Assembly (NCBI RefSeq): GCF_000274605.1
Contig: NZ_AKNV01000004.1
Coordinates: forward strand, 124,001 to 188,000
Length of the DNA: 64,000 nucleotides
From: Helicobacter pylori NQ4053
GTDB taxonomy: Bacteria > Campylobacterota > Campylobacteria > Campylobacterales > Helicobacteraceae
Direction of reading: 5' to 3'
The position numbers and the translations under genes were made by a program. Positions 21,779 through 30,758 of this stretch are shown in pieces; the first letter of the stretch is position 1; each line of letters starts with the position of its first letter. Under the pieces are notes generated by a model, which had not been told where the DNA came from, searched no databases, and saw only the letters and a program-made list of their open reading frames with translations.

Positions 21779-22520
21779 GGTGGCTCTCTTGCTGTGGTGT
21801 GGCGTTGTTTTGATGGTGCATTATATCGCTTTTGTGGTGCATCGCATGAGACATTTTGTGGCTAATGAGCATGATCCCCATATAAAGGACATAAAGCCCA
21901 AAAACCCCCATTAAGCCTTTAGACAAAAGATTGAAAAATTTCCTGTAAGAAATGGAAATTTTGCTTAAAAAAATCCCCATTAAAAACAACGGCACGCTAG
22001 TGCCAAGCCCAAAAGAAAGGCCTAGCATCGCTCCCATAAACGCGCTATGACTGAGAATCACGCTCGCTAAAAACGAATACACCATCATGCAAGGTAAAAA
22101 CCCGTTCAACACGCCTAAGAAATACAGCCCTAGAATGTTTTGAGATTGCAAGGTTTTTTTCATCAAAAAAGAAATAAAAGGGATTTGAAAGCTTAATTTT
22201 TCCGCTTTAGATCCCAAGAGCGCTAAAAGGATTAAAACAACTCCCATGCCAATCAATAAAATGCCCCTAAAACCCATGCTCACGCTAAGACTATGCCCTA
22301 AACCTGCCGTTATAGCCCCTAAGAGCATGTAGGTGCTGATCCTTCCTACATTATAAAGGGCATGGCAAGTGAGCTGGTAAGAAAAGCTTGTAACTTTAGA
22401 AAATCTTATTTGACTAAACGCGCTCACAATCCCCCCACACATGCCCACACAATGCCCTAAAGACATGCTCAAAGCGGCTAAAAACATGCCCAAAAAACTC
22501 AAATTCTGCATCATTTGCAT
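21768..22520 (-). CDS. TauE/SafE-like (COG2836) membrane protein with His-rich tail
   Basis: Polytopic membrane protein of 250 residues with about six hydrophobic segments. The first contains SLGHCVGMCGGIVSAF, the paired-Cys motif of the COG2836 (UreH/SafE-like) family, related to DsbD membrane domains. Relatives sit near cbb3-oxidase and copper genes, so a metal- or redox-handling role is plausible, but the neighbours here give no support. The last 35 residues form a tail with nine His and several Met (MSHAMHH, MHH, SHHEH), a likely Ni/Cu-binding patch. It overlaps coaX by 10 nt and gmhB by 11 nt. By position HP0861. Confidence 0.7.
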   Translation of the reverse strand: MQMMQNLSFLGMFLAALSMSLGHCVGMCGGIVSAFSQIRFSKVTSFSYQLTCHALYNVGRISTYMLLGAITAGLGHSLSVSMGFRGILLIGMGVVLILLALLGSKAEKLSFQIPFISFLMKKTLQSQNILGLYFLGVLNGFLPCMMVYSFLASVILSHSAFMGAMLGLSFGLGTSVPLFLMGIFLSKISISYRKFFNLLSKGLMGVFGLYVLYMGIMLISHKMSHAMHHKSDIMHHQNNATPQQESHHEH

Positions 22521-23182
22521 TCTAGTATCCCTGCTTTTTTAAGAGCGATTTCCATCCCGTCAAAAACCAAACGCTCCTTGCAAACAGAATGGGGTAAAAA
22601 CGCGCTCAAATACTTCGCATCGCCCCCACAAAGATAGATTTTTTGATCTTTGGCTAAATGCTGGATACAAGAGATGACGCTCAAAACCATGCCGTAATTC
22701 ACAGCGTCTCTGGTGTTTTTAGGTAAAACTTCTAAAGAATCTAATGCTTTGAAAGGTTGCTCTAAAATTTTAGCGCTTTTTTTATACGCATGAATATATT
22801 GGGCTAAACCGGGCAAAATACACCCTCCTAAATGCTTGCCCTCTTTAATTAAATCAATCGTAATCGCACTCCCCGCATCCACCACCACGCCATTATTTAG
22901 CGCTAAACATGCCATTTGCCGGTCTATCCCAAGCCCTACATAGTCGGTTTCTAAATGAAAAAACCCTGCAATATTTTTAGCGTTAGGGTAACAATTTAAA
23001 AGGGCTTTTTCATTTTCTTCATTCACGCTAATGTAAAAAATTTCCTTTTGAATACCCAAACGCTTTAAATCTTCTTTAGCGCTTGAAAAGAGCTGGTAGT
23101 TTTGTGCGAAATGGATGCGCGTGTTGCCTATATCGCATAAAATTAGGTTTTTCAAATCTGTAAAAGATCGTCTAGCTGGCAT
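22511..23182 (-). CDS. coaX: type III pantothenate kinase
   Basis: First step of CoA synthesis, pantothenate to 4'-phosphopantothenate; the CoaX class is not feedback-inhibited by CoA. ASKHA fold with LILCDIGNTRIHF near residue 17, the pantothenate-site GLGIDRQMACLAL, and VVDAGSAITIDLI. GGCILPGL follows. Length 223, slightly short for the family, as known for H. pylori. It begins 4 bp after the lipoprotein gene. By position HP0862. Confidence 0.92.
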   Translation of the reverse strand: MPARRSFTDLKNLILCDIGNTRIHFAQNYQLFSSAKEDLKRLGIQKEIFYISVNEENEKALLNCYPNAKNIAGFFHLETDYVGLGIDRQMACLALNNGVVVDAGSAITIDLIKEGKHLGGCILPGLAQYIHAYKKSAKILEQPFKALDSLEVLPKNTRDAVNYGMVLSVISCIQHLAKDQKIYLCGGDAKYLSAFLPHSVCKERLVFDGMEIALKKAGILECK

Positions 23183-23186
23183 AGGC

Positions 23187-24815
23187 CTACTTCTTATTCA
23201 TTTCTAAAGCTCTTCTTCTTTCTTCAAGCTCTTTTTCATCTCTTTCTTGATGCTCTCTCGCTCTTTGTTCAAATTCTCTCGCTCTTTGTTCGGCTTTGGC
23301 TTTTTTCTTTTCTTCTTTCAAGCGGCGTTTTTCTTCTTTAGAATTTGGTTTTGGCGCTTCTTTTTTAGCGGCGTTTTCTTTTAAGACAGGAACGTTTTTA
23401 CTTTCATTGTTTTTTGTTTCGCCTTGTTGGGTGGCGTTATTTTGATCCCTAATAGGCTCAGGCCTTCTGGTTTTAACTTCTTCTTCAAACCCACTATTTC
23501 TTGGCTTAACTTTGTTTTCTTCTAAAGTCTGTTTGTTTTCTTTGACTTTATGCCTTTCTTGCAAATAAATAGGAGCGTTCCCTTTTTCGCCTTTTTGAGA
23601 TTTTTTAGATGCAGATTTTTCCACAACGGGATAAAGTTTTGGTTTAAAATCGTTATAATCTAAATAGTAGCGATCGTAATACACCCGATTTTTATCATAA
23701 AACACCCCTTTATCCAAACGATTGGATGAAAAAAACTTAAAACTGCCTATAGTTGGTGTTTTATAGACATTATACGAATCAAAATCATTCAAATCCACCT
23801 CTATCACATACCCACGCTTTTCTAAAGAATACAATTTATTATGGTTTAATACAATGGTATTGAGCGAAGCAAAGGGCAGTTTCACGCTGTTTAATTCCCT
23901 CAAACTCTTATCCATTTGCAAAATCTGCCCATCTAAAGTCAGCACATATAAAGTCCCCTTATCATAAAGCAAATCCACAATATCCCCATCATAGTTGAAC
24001 TCTTGACCGCTCACGACTGAGAGTATTCTTTTCCCTGTAGAAGCGATCATGTTATTGCCATCTACGATAAGGTAAGTGATGTTGTTGAAAAACTTATCGC
24101 TGCTGATAACAATGTTTCTAATGGGCGTGGGATTTCCATGCACATAATCCACGACTAACAAGCGCCCATCTAACATAGGGAACACCACGACCGTATCCAT
24201 AAAAATAGGCATCGCCATTAAAGAATTGATCGTGGTGCTTGGGGAACCTTTTTCGCTAAAAAGCAATTTTTGAGAAGTGATGTCGTATAAATTCGCTGAA
24301 TTGTCCGCTAACACCACCGCTAAAAGATTCCCTTTAACGCTCGCGCTCAAGGCAAAAGTCTCCAAAGGAATAATGATGGATTGTTGGCTGGCGTTAGGAT
24401 TATTGCTAATCAATTCCACTTGATGACAGACTTTATCTTGGACTTCCGCTTCAACGCCCTTTAATTTCAATTCCGTTTCTTCAGTCTTAGCCACCTTGCT
24501 TTTGCTTGTTTTTTTATCAATCTTGTTCAAACAATCTTGCGCAAGGATGAAAAACCCCTGACTCTCATTTAAAAAACTGCTTTCATAATTGAAATTCTTA
24601 CCGATTCTTAGCTGCGTTAAACCTTTATCGCCTATAACCGCTCCATTTTTCAAAATGGCTCCATAACGATTAGACGAAACGATACTTTCTTGCAAATGGT
24701 TAGGGAAATACGCTTCGCCTTTAACCTGGTGTTTAGCGGGTTTGAAATATTTTTTCATGTTACAGCCGCTAAAGACAATTAGGGCTATGAGTGAGATTAA
24801 AAATGGTTTATTCAT
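23187..24815 (-). CDS. lipoprotein, predicted beta-propeller-like domain with charged C-terminal coil
   Basis: Exported lipoprotein: basic start, hydrophobic stretch and lipobox VFSGC with Cys about 18. Residues about 60-420 contain spaced beta-rich units with words such as GRLLVVDYVHG, GTLYVLTLDGQILQMD and NKLYSLEKRGYVIEVDLND, which read like blades of a beta-propeller. The last 120 residues are Lys/Glu/Arg-rich and coiled (KEEKRRLKEEKKKAKAEQRA). The ATG is used rather than TTG one codon before. It follows a single-TM protein gene by 4 bp. The pair resembles the YfgM-BamB arrangement of gammaproteobacteria, but homology to BamB is not established. By position HP0863. Confidence 0.65.
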   Translation of the reverse strand: MNKPFLISLIALIVFSGCNMKKYFKPAKHQVKGEAYFPNHLQESIVSSNRYGAILKNGAVIGDKGLTQLRIGKNFNYESSFLNESQGFFILAQDCLNKIDKKTSKSKVAKTEETELKLKGVEAEVQDKVCHQVELISNNPNASQQSIIIPLETFALSASVKGNLLAVVLADNSANLYDITSQKLLFSEKGSPSTTINSLMAMPIFMDTVVVFPMLDGRLLVVDYVHGNPTPIRNIVISSDKFFNNITYLIVDGNNMIASTGKRILSVVSGQEFNYDGDIVDLLYDKGTLYVLTLDGQILQMDKSLRELNSVKLPFASLNTIVLNHNKLYSLEKRGYVIEVDLNDFDSYNVYKTPTIGSFKFFSSNRLDKGVFYDKNRVYYDRYYLDYNDFKPKLYPVVEKSASKKSQKGEKGNAPIYLQERHKVKENKQTLEENKVKPRNSGFEEEVKTRRPEPIRDQNNATQQGETKNNESKNVPVLKENAAKKEAPKPNSKEEKRRLKEEKKKAKAEQRAREFEQRAREHQERDEKELEERRRALEMNKK

Positions 24816-24819
24816 CAAA

Positions 24820-25476
24820 TCAATGCGTTCCTTGAATAGTTTCTTTCTTTAGATTGGTTGGTTTGGAAGGGTTTTGCTGAATATCTTCTAACATTCCATA
24901 GTGTTTTAAAACAGAGATTATAGCATATAGTGAAGAACTTAGAGGGATAGCGGATAAACTTTGATGCGCTTTTTTGATCGCGTCTTTAGAATTTTCTTCA
25001 TACAACAAGTTCACTTCTTGTAAAGCACTCATTTCTTTAAGAATGGGGCTTTTTTCAAGCAAGTTTTTATCTCTAGAGAGCGATGCGTAAGAATATTTGG
25101 CAAAAGTTTTAACGATTTCATTAGAAGATTGCGAAAGTTTTTTAAACTCGTTTGCATCGTTTCTTTCACTCGCTCTGGCGAATTGATACAAATCATACAA
25201 CTCTGGGGCGACTTCTTTCAATCTTTTTTGCAAGGCTATATTATTAGGACTCTCTAGCACTTCATTATAAATTTGAGTGATCCGTTCTCTCGTTTGCTCG
25301 TGCTTATAATCTTGTAATTTTGTATCCCCTAAATAAGCGATAAAAGCCACCACGATAAACAACAACACCCACTTGTAGCGTTTGAAAAACTTTTCTAACC
25401 TAAACGCCCCCTCTAAAAGCTTTTCATCGCTTTTAAATTCGTTTCTAACTTGCTCTAAATTTTCCTTAATGCTCAT
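24820..25476 (-). CDS. single-span membrane protein, YfgM-like layout
   Basis: A 218-residue protein with a cytoplasmic basic N-terminus, one membrane segment ([15 protein letters not shown], about residues 36-50) and a periplasmic helical domain with paired-helix texture suggestive of TPR units ([35 protein letters not shown]). Length and layout match YfgM-type proteins (about 206 residues), which assist periplasmic chaperones and lie next to bamB. The assignment is inference from layout and from the lipoprotein gene immediately downstream. Its start overlaps dut by 4 nt. By position HP0864. Confidence 0.6.
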   Translation of the reverse strand: MSIKENLEQVRNEFKSDEKLLEGAFRLEKFFKRYKWVLLFIVVAFIAYLGDTKLQDYKHEQTRERITQIYNEVLESPNNIALQKRLKEVAPELYDLYQFARASERNDANEFKKLSQSSNEIVKTFAKYSYASLSRDKNLLEKSPILKEMSALQEVNLLYEENSKDAIKKAHQSLSAIPLSSSLYAIISVLKHYGMLEDIQQNPSKPTNLKKETIQGTH

Positions 25477-25910
25477 GCCTTACTCACTCCTGTGCTGCCA
25501 AACCCCCCACTACCCCTTGAAGTTTCATCTAATCGTTCGCATTCTATAAATTCGGCTTTATAAGTTTTTTGAACCACCCCTTGAGCGATCCTATCCCCTA
25601 CTTGAACTTTAAAATCTTTATCGCTTAAATTCGCTAAAATGACCTTAATTTCGCCCCTATAATCATTATCCACCGTGCCAGGAGAATTCAACACCACCAC
25701 CTGATGATTCAAAGCCAAACCGCTACGGGTGCGCACTTGCAATTCATACCCCACTTCTAAAGACAAACAAATCCCTATTTTCACCAACCCCACGCTATGA
25801 GGTTTGATCGTTACTTCTTCTACAGCATGCAAATCAAAGCCTGAAGAACCTTCGGTTTGGTATTTAGGGATAAGGGCGTTCGGGTGGATTTTTTGGATTT
25901 TAATTTTCAT
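25473..25910 (-). CDS. dut: dUTP diphosphatase
   Basis: Hydrolyses dUTP to dUMP, keeping uracil out of DNA and supplying dTMP synthesis. Trimeric dUTPase motifs in order: [11 protein letters not shown] (1), RTRSGLAL (2), [13 protein letters not shown] (3), RIAQGVV (4) and the C-terminal arm [10 protein letters not shown] (5). The ATG start gives 145 residues; a TTG one codon earlier is less likely. It overlaps the greA end and the next gene. By position HP0865. Confidence 0.95.
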   Translation of the reverse strand: MKIKIQKIHPNALIPKYQTEGSSGFDLHAVEEVTIKPHSVGLVKIGICLSLEVGYELQVRTRSGLALNHQVVVLNSPGTVDNDYRGEIKVILANLSDKDFKVQVGDRIAQGVVQKTYKAEFIECERLDETSRGSGGFGSTGVSKA

Positions 25911-26394
25911 CAAAACAAATCTCTTTATAATAAATGTCTAAAATTTCAAAATCGCTCTCCCCATTAGGCAATTGAATACTCACCGCATCGCCCTTGCTCT
26001 TACCGATCAAGCTCTTAGCGATCGGCGAACCAAAAGAGATTAACCCTTTAGCCGGATCGCTCTCCACGCTCCCTACTATCGTGTAAGAAAACTCTTTATC
26101 GTTGTCTAAATTAAGGATTTTAATCGTGCTCCCAAAACTCACTTTATTATGAGCCAAAACGCTCGGATCAATCACTTGAGCGTTAGCGACAATTTCGCTT
26201 AAATCCACGATTCTCGCTTCAATGAAGCGTTGTTTTTCTTTAGCGGCATGGTATTCAGCGTTTTCTTTCAAATCCCCATGCCCTCTAGCAATATCAATTT
26301 CTTTCACAATATTAGGCCGTTCCACCTCTTTTAATTGCTTTAATTCCGCGCAAATTTTATTGTATCCATGCATACTCATAGGTTCTTTGTTCAT
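25900..26394 (-). CDS. greA: transcription elongation factor GreA
   Basis: Rescues backtracked RNA polymerase by stimulating transcript cleavage. The N-terminal coiled coil ([20 protein letters not shown]) has acidic residues at the tip region ([18 protein letters not shown]). The C-terminal FKBP-like domain contains [20 protein letters not shown]. Length 164 is slightly longer than usual. ATG with GGAG upstream. Between lpxB (40-bp gap, with room for an internal promoter) and dut (overlap). By position HP0866. Confidence 0.95.
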   Translation of the reverse strand: MNKEPMSMHGYNKICAELKQLKEVERPNIVKEIDIARGHGDLKENAEYHAAKEKQRFIEARIVDLSEIVANAQVIDPSVLAHNKVSFGSTIKILNLDNDKEFSYTIVGSVESDPAKGLISFGSPIAKSLIGKSKGDAVSIQLPNGESDFEILDIYYKEICFDEN

Positions 26395-26434
26395 TTAATC
26401 TCCTAAGCTTATTCAGTAGAGATTATAGTAAAAA

Positions 26435-27517
26435 TTAAGTTAAATTCAGCAAAAAAGCCATTCCATTAGCGATTTTTCTCGCGCTCCCACTGGCTAAATA
26501 TTCCCTTAATCTCAAACTTTCTTTAAAATAGCGCTCTCTATCCATTTCTTCATACGCTTTTAACAAGCTCTCTACGCTCAAAAAATGCTGGATCAATTCC
26601 GGGTGTAATTGGCTCTCCCCAAGCCCTGGAGTCTCATCATTTAAGGCGTTATAAAAGATGTTCGCTAAACCTATATAATGCAAATTGACAAACATTCTAG
26701 CGATCAAAAAATCCATCGTTTTAGCCCTATACGCCAACACAAAAGGCGTGCCAATCAAAGCAGCCTCTAAAGTCGCTGTGCCGCTGCAAATGAACGCAAA
26801 TTCCGCTTCAAACAAACTCTTATGCGCATCATAAGAAATTTCAAATAATTTAATGCCTTCTCCATAAAGGGCTTTCAAATCCAACCCCTTAAAGAAGCTC
26901 GGCACGACCAACACACGCCTTTTAAACCCTTCGTTTTGTTCTAAAATTTGAGCCGTTTTGACAAATAAAGGGAATATTTTAGCGATTTCGCTTTTTCGAC
27001 TTCCTGGCATAAACACCAGAGTTTCGCCCTTAATATCTTTTTTATAATATTTAATTTCATCTAGTAAGGGGTGTCCCACATATTGGGCTTTTTTTTGGTA
27101 ATAGCCCACTTCAAAAGGCAAAATCGCCCCCAAAAAGTCGCAGTATTTTTCAAGGCTTTTAGCGCGCCATTTTTTCCATGCCCAAACTTGAGGTAAAATA
27201 TAATACATGATTTTTTTATACGGGTCTTGTTTTTTGATTTTTTTGGCTAGGGGGATATTGAAAGAAGAAGAATCCATTAAAAGCACCATGTCCGCTTGCT
27301 TAGCTAATTGGACCATTTCTTTATGGGCTTTGAGTAAAAACCCTAAACGGCCTATCACGTCTCTAAAACCCATGACAGAAAATTCTCTAGGGCTATAGAG
27401 CGCTTCTTCCCCTTCAAACACCCCAATGAAACGATAATCTTTAGGCAAATTGTGGCGTAATTCCTCTAAATGTGCATTAGAGCTCGCTTCTAAAGCGCTC
27501 ACTAAAATCGTGGGCAT
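26435..27517 (-). CDS. lpxB: lipid-A-disaccharide synthase
   Basis: Peripheral membrane glycosyltransferase that condenses UDP-diacylglucosamine and lipid X to the lipid A disaccharide. Family words: VSALEASSNAHLEELRHNLP at the start, LMDSSSFNIPLAKKIKK, QVWAWKKWRAK, FMPGSRKSEIAKIFPL and CSGTATLEAALIGTPFVLAY. Length 360 is normal. The start overlaps the stop of the coiled-coil gene (TAATG). By position HP0867. Confidence 0.95.
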   Translation of the reverse strand: MPTILVSALEASSNAHLEELRHNLPKDYRFIGVFEGEEALYSPREFSVMGFRDVIGRLGFLLKAHKEMVQLAKQADMVLLMDSSSFNIPLAKKIKKQDPYKKIMYYILPQVWAWKKWRAKSLEKYCDFLGAILPFEVGYYQKKAQYVGHPLLDEIKYYKKDIKGETLVFMPGSRKSEIAKIFPLFVKTAQILEQNEGFKRRVLVVPSFFKGLDLKALYGEGIKLFEISYDAHKSLFEAEFAFICSGTATLEAALIGTPFVLAYRAKTMDFLIARMFVNLHYIGLANIFYNALNDETPGLGESQLHPELIQHFLSVESLLKAYEEMDRERYFKESLRLREYLASGSARKIANGMAFLLNLT

Positions 27518-27978
27518 TATTTGTCTTTCAAAAGGTTTTGGACTTGATAGAGCTTGATTTCTTTATGCAAATCTCTCAATTCAATTTTGAGCAACGAATT
27601 TTCAAAATCTTTTTTAGAAAGATGGTTTTTTAAAAGCCTGTTTTCGCGCAAAACGCTGCGGTATTGCAAATAAAGCCCTTCATTGAATAAACGCTTACAT
27701 GGTTTAGCCATAATAACCTGATTGTCTTTAGCATAAACCTCCACTTCTTCAAGGGCTTTGGGGAAAATCACATCTTCTTCTGTATTTTGTGTTTCTTTGT
27801 TTAAGCGGGAGTTTTCTTTTTCTAATTTCTTTTGACAGATTTCTTGCTTCAAACCTTTTAAAACGCTCTTTTTCTTACGCAAGATTTCTTGGACTTGCTT
27901 CAATTCCAAACGGATTTTTTTTAAAATTCCTCTAGTGTCTTCAATTTCTTGCTGGTAAGCGTTCAATTCTTCTTGCAT
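27517..27978 (-). CDS. coiled-coil hypothetical protein
   Basis: 153 residues, almost wholly predicted coiled coil, rich in Lys, Glu and Leu (IRLELKQVQEILRKKKSVLK; later NSLLKIELRDLHKEIKLYQ). There is no signal peptide or membrane segment. No family was recognised. It lies between hypA (3-bp gap) and lpxB (1-nt overlap) in the operon, which does not indicate a role. By position HP0868. Confidence 0.65.
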   Translation of the reverse strand: MQEELNAYQQEIEDTRGILKKIRLELKQVQEILRKKKSVLKGLKQEICQKKLEKENSRLNKETQNTEEDVIFPKALEEVEVYAKDNQVIMAKPCKRLFNEGLYLQYRSVLRENRLLKNHLSKKDFENSLLKIELRDLHKEIKLYQVQNLLKDK

Positions 27979-27981
27979 CAG

Positions 27982-28335
27982 TTATTCCGCTAACATTTCT
28001 AAAGACAACAAACGCATTTCATTGCCTTGAGTGATAATGACATTCTTGCTGTGGCATTTCTCACACACCCCATAATCTAATGCGTTAGGCTTAAAAACAT
28101 GCGAACAATCCTTGCATTCCAATTCAACCTTTTCATCCACAATGTCTAAAACAGCGTCCTTACACACCAAAGATTCTTCTCTAAAAGTCTCAAACGCGCT
28201 CACGAACAAGCTCTTATCCATAGCGCTTCTTTCACCAATACCGACCACGACTCTTTCAATCTTATGGGCTTGATTCTTCTTCGCATGCTCTTCGCAAAGA
28301 GCGATTAAAGAAGAAACGACCGAGTATTCATGCAT
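27982..28335 (-). CDS. hypA: hydrogenase/urease nickel chaperone HypA
   Basis: Delivers nickel to [NiFe]-hydrogenase and, in H. pylori, also to urease with HypB and UreE/G. N-terminal MHEYSVV carries the Ni-binding His2 and Glu3. The zinc site is CKDC ... CEKCH (two CxxC pairs). Length 117 is exact for the family. It heads the minus-strand chain. It is separated by 30 kb from hypB-hypC-hypD, which lie at the other end of the window. By position HP0869. Confidence 0.95.
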   Translation of the reverse strand: MHEYSVVSSLIALCEEHAKKNQAHKIERVVVGIGERSAMDKSLFVSAFETFREESLVCKDAVLDIVDEKVELECKDCSHVFKPNALDYGVCEKCHSKNVIITQGNEMRLLSLEMLAE

Positions 28336-28364
28336 ACTAAACCTTAATCTTTAAATTAGCCCCT

Positions 28365-28370
28365 ATTATA
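28365..28370 (-). promoter_or_regulatory. candidate -10 (TATAAT) for the hypA operon
   Basis: A perfect TATAAT on the minus strand about 30 bp before the hypA ATG, in the only non-coding gap upstream of the long minus-strand gene chain. No convincing -35 is needed for H. pylori sigma-80 promoters. Confidence 0.5.
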
Positions 28371-28393
28371 TTGTATTAGAGTAATCCTTTGGT

Positions 28394-30550
28394 TTATTGC
28401 TTGAGATTCAATAGGGTATTAAGGATTTGATCGGATGTGGTTACCGCTTTAGAGTTCGCTTGAAAGCCCCTTTGAACCACAATCAAATTCGTTAAGCTCC
28501 GGCTCAAATCCACATTACTAGACTCTAGTTTGGATCCTGAAATTGAACCCCTGCGCCCCGTATTAGCCGCACCGATTAAGGCTTGCCCTGAGTTTCCGGT
28601 TTGAGAAAAGACATTCCCGCCCAAAGCCTGTAAGCCCGCATCGTTAGCGAAATTCGCTAAAGCCACTTGAGCGAGCGCTAAAGTCCTGCCATTACTGAAC
28701 GCTCCTAAAAGCACCCCGTCTGAATCAAAGCGGACATCCATCAAATCGCCCGCCTGATAGCCGTTTTGCTCAATCGCATAAGTTTCAGAAATCTTATCCA
28801 CGCTCGTTAGCCCATCAAAACTCCCTGAGGAACCAAAAGCTAAATTGATGCGTTGGGGGGCATCAGCGCCATTTTTAGGGTCAAATTGCAAAAGAGGCGG
28901 GTTCATGCCTGCAAGCGATCCGTCGTTATTAAAATGCAAACGGCCTCCTTCAAACACATTAGGCCTAGCCGCTGACCCCCCTACTAATTCCCCAGGCTCA
29001 GGCACGATCACTCTAAAATTCCATTCCGCCCCCCCACTCCTATAAAACTCAATGCGCATGGCGTGTTTAGTGCCTAAGCTGTCTATCACATCAATGCTTG
29101 TCGCATGCGTAGCGTGGGTGAATTTAGAACTGCTCGCTGACGCTCCTCCTTCAATCAAAGAAGCGGTATTAAGCCCTTTCATCGCGTTTTTAAACAAAAC
29201 ATTGTTCGTTACGCTGTCTGAAGAATACCCGCTCACAAAGATATTAAGATTTTCTTTAATGACATTTTTATTGTCTTTATTGTTGATTTCAAACATGCCG
29301 TATTGGTTGATTGTAACCCCTATAGAAGCGGCTGAATCTTGATAATTGTCCGCTAAACTAGGATCTTTAACGATATTAGCATCATGCTGGATTAAGGCGC
29401 GCAAGTCTTCAGTGGTCCTAAACTGCCCAATATCCGCATTAGGGCTAATAGAATGCGTATAACTGTATTTGAAAGCCGTTACATCTTTATCGCCATCTAA
29501 AAAGTTAGCGAACGCCCCGGTCCCGGCTTGAGTGACCACAATGTTTTTAAGCTTTTCATCGCCGTCTAATTCGTTGGTGTTTTCCAAACGCAATTGCTTG
29601 CCGTCTAAATAAGCTTCAATGCCCGTTTGGCTTTTGACCGCATTGATCGCATTTTTAGCCGCCACTAAGCTTGAAGTCCGGCTCACCGCTGAATCGTTAG
29701 TGAAAGAAATCTTAACCCCATTCAACTCAAGCGTGCTGTTTTCTGCAGAGGGGAGGATGTCTTTGACCATTTTCGCGCTTTTATAGCTCACCCAAATCCC
29801 TTGATTTTCATTCAATAAAAGAGCGTCGCCATCTTCATTGTATAAAGATCCCATGTCTTCAGCGACTTGAGCTAAATTCGTGCCTGAATCATACACCGGA
29901 TTAATGCCATCTGAAGGGGTTTTGGCTGAAGAATCCAAAGCAAATATCGCCGCTGTTTGATCCGCATGCCTTCCAGCGTTTAAATTCGCCCTCATAGAAA
30001 TGCGGTTACTCGCTCTAGCTGGCATCACCATTCCAGGATCAATTCTAATGTTTTCTAAAGGACCGGTGTTATCCACTTTTAAAGCGTCTGTATCGCTCCC
30101 TTTATTGCCGGTATCGCTCCCGTTTCTCACCCACCCTTGCACCACAAGCCCGCCGGTGGTAACCAAACTCCCTTGCGAGTCAAAAAGAAACTCCCCATCT
30201 CTAGTGAAATTGCGCGTGATCCCCCTATCAGGGCTAATGATAAAAAAGCCATCGCCTTGAATCGCTAGATCGGTTTTGACATCCGTGTTTTGGATATTGC
30301 CTTGTGAAAAGATTTTAGTCGTCGCATCCACGCCTACCCCAAGCCCCACAGAAAAGTCATTCTGCCCTGCCAACCCATTTTTATAGGGCGCGGTAGCGAT
30401 GAGTTTGACTTGAGAGAGCATATCCACAAAAGAAGCCCTAGAATACTTAAACCCAGTGGTATTCACATTCGCAATATTGTTACTCTCAATATCCAAAGCG
30501 ATTTGGTGGGCTTGCATCCCATTGACACCAGACCATAAAGACCTAAGCAT
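28394..30550 (-). CDS. flgE: flagellar hook protein FlgE
   Basis: Structural subunit of the flagellar hook, exported by the flagellar type III system. N-terminal rod/hook motif: SLWSGVNGMQAHQIALDIES and NNIANVNTTGFKYSR. C-terminal helical D0 piece: NVDLSRSLTNLIVVQRGFQA and QILNTLLNLKQ. Length 718, long because of the large variable outer domains typical of Helicobacter/Campylobacter hooks. ATG with AAAGGA. A sigma-54 promoter lies about 40-60 bp upstream. By position HP0870. Not in an operon with other flagellar genes. Confidence 0.97.
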   Translation of the reverse strand: MLRSLWSGVNGMQAHQIALDIESNNIANVNTTGFKYSRASFVDMLSQVKLIATAPYKNGLAGQNDFSVGLGVGVDATTKIFSQGNIQNTDVKTDLAIQGDGFFIISPDRGITRNFTRDGEFLFDSQGSLVTTGGLVVQGWVRNGSDTGNKGSDTDALKVDNTGPLENIRIDPGMVMPARASNRISMRANLNAGRHADQTAAIFALDSSAKTPSDGINPVYDSGTNLAQVAEDMGSLYNEDGDALLLNENQGIWVSYKSAKMVKDILPSAENSTLELNGVKISFTNDSAVSRTSSLVAAKNAINAVKSQTGIEAYLDGKQLRLENTNELDGDEKLKNIVVTQAGTGAFANFLDGDKDVTAFKYSYTHSISPNADIGQFRTTEDLRALIQHDANIVKDPSLADNYQDSAASIGVTINQYGMFEINNKDNKNVIKENLNIFVSGYSSDSVTNNVLFKNAMKGLNTASLIEGGASASSSKFTHATHATSIDVIDSLGTKHAMRIEFYRSGGAEWNFRVIVPEPGELVGGSAARPNVFEGGRLHFNNDGSLAGMNPPLLQFDPKNGADAPQRINLAFGSSGSFDGLTSVDKISETYAIEQNGYQAGDLMDVRFDSDGVLLGAFSNGRTLALAQVALANFANDAGLQALGGNVFSQTGNSGQALIGAANTGRRGSISGSKLESSNVDLSRSLTNLIVVQRGFQANSKAVTTSDQILNTLLNLKQ

Positions 30551-30589
30551 GGTTATCCTTTAATTTAAAGAAATTCAATCTATGCAGAA

Positions 30590-30612
30590 TAAAGCAAAAG
30601 TTGTTCCTAAAT
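30590..30612 (-). promoter_or_regulatory. sigma-54 (RpoN) promoter of flgE
   Basis: On the minus strand TAGGAACAACTTTTGCTTT has GG and GC 10 bp apart, matching the -24/-12 pattern. flgE is a known RpoN/FlgR-class flagellar gene in H. pylori. The site is about 40 bp from the start codon. Confidence 0.85.
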
Positions 30613-30758
30613 AGCTTTTTAGAATGATTGGTTGCGGATTTTAAAGTTTTGTTAATCAAAAAGATCGGTCAAATTCATAAGGAAATAGGGGGTTTTGTAA
30701 CACTACCCCCATAATGCTTTTTAAAGACTATCGCTCAAGCTTAAGAATCTAACTCGCT

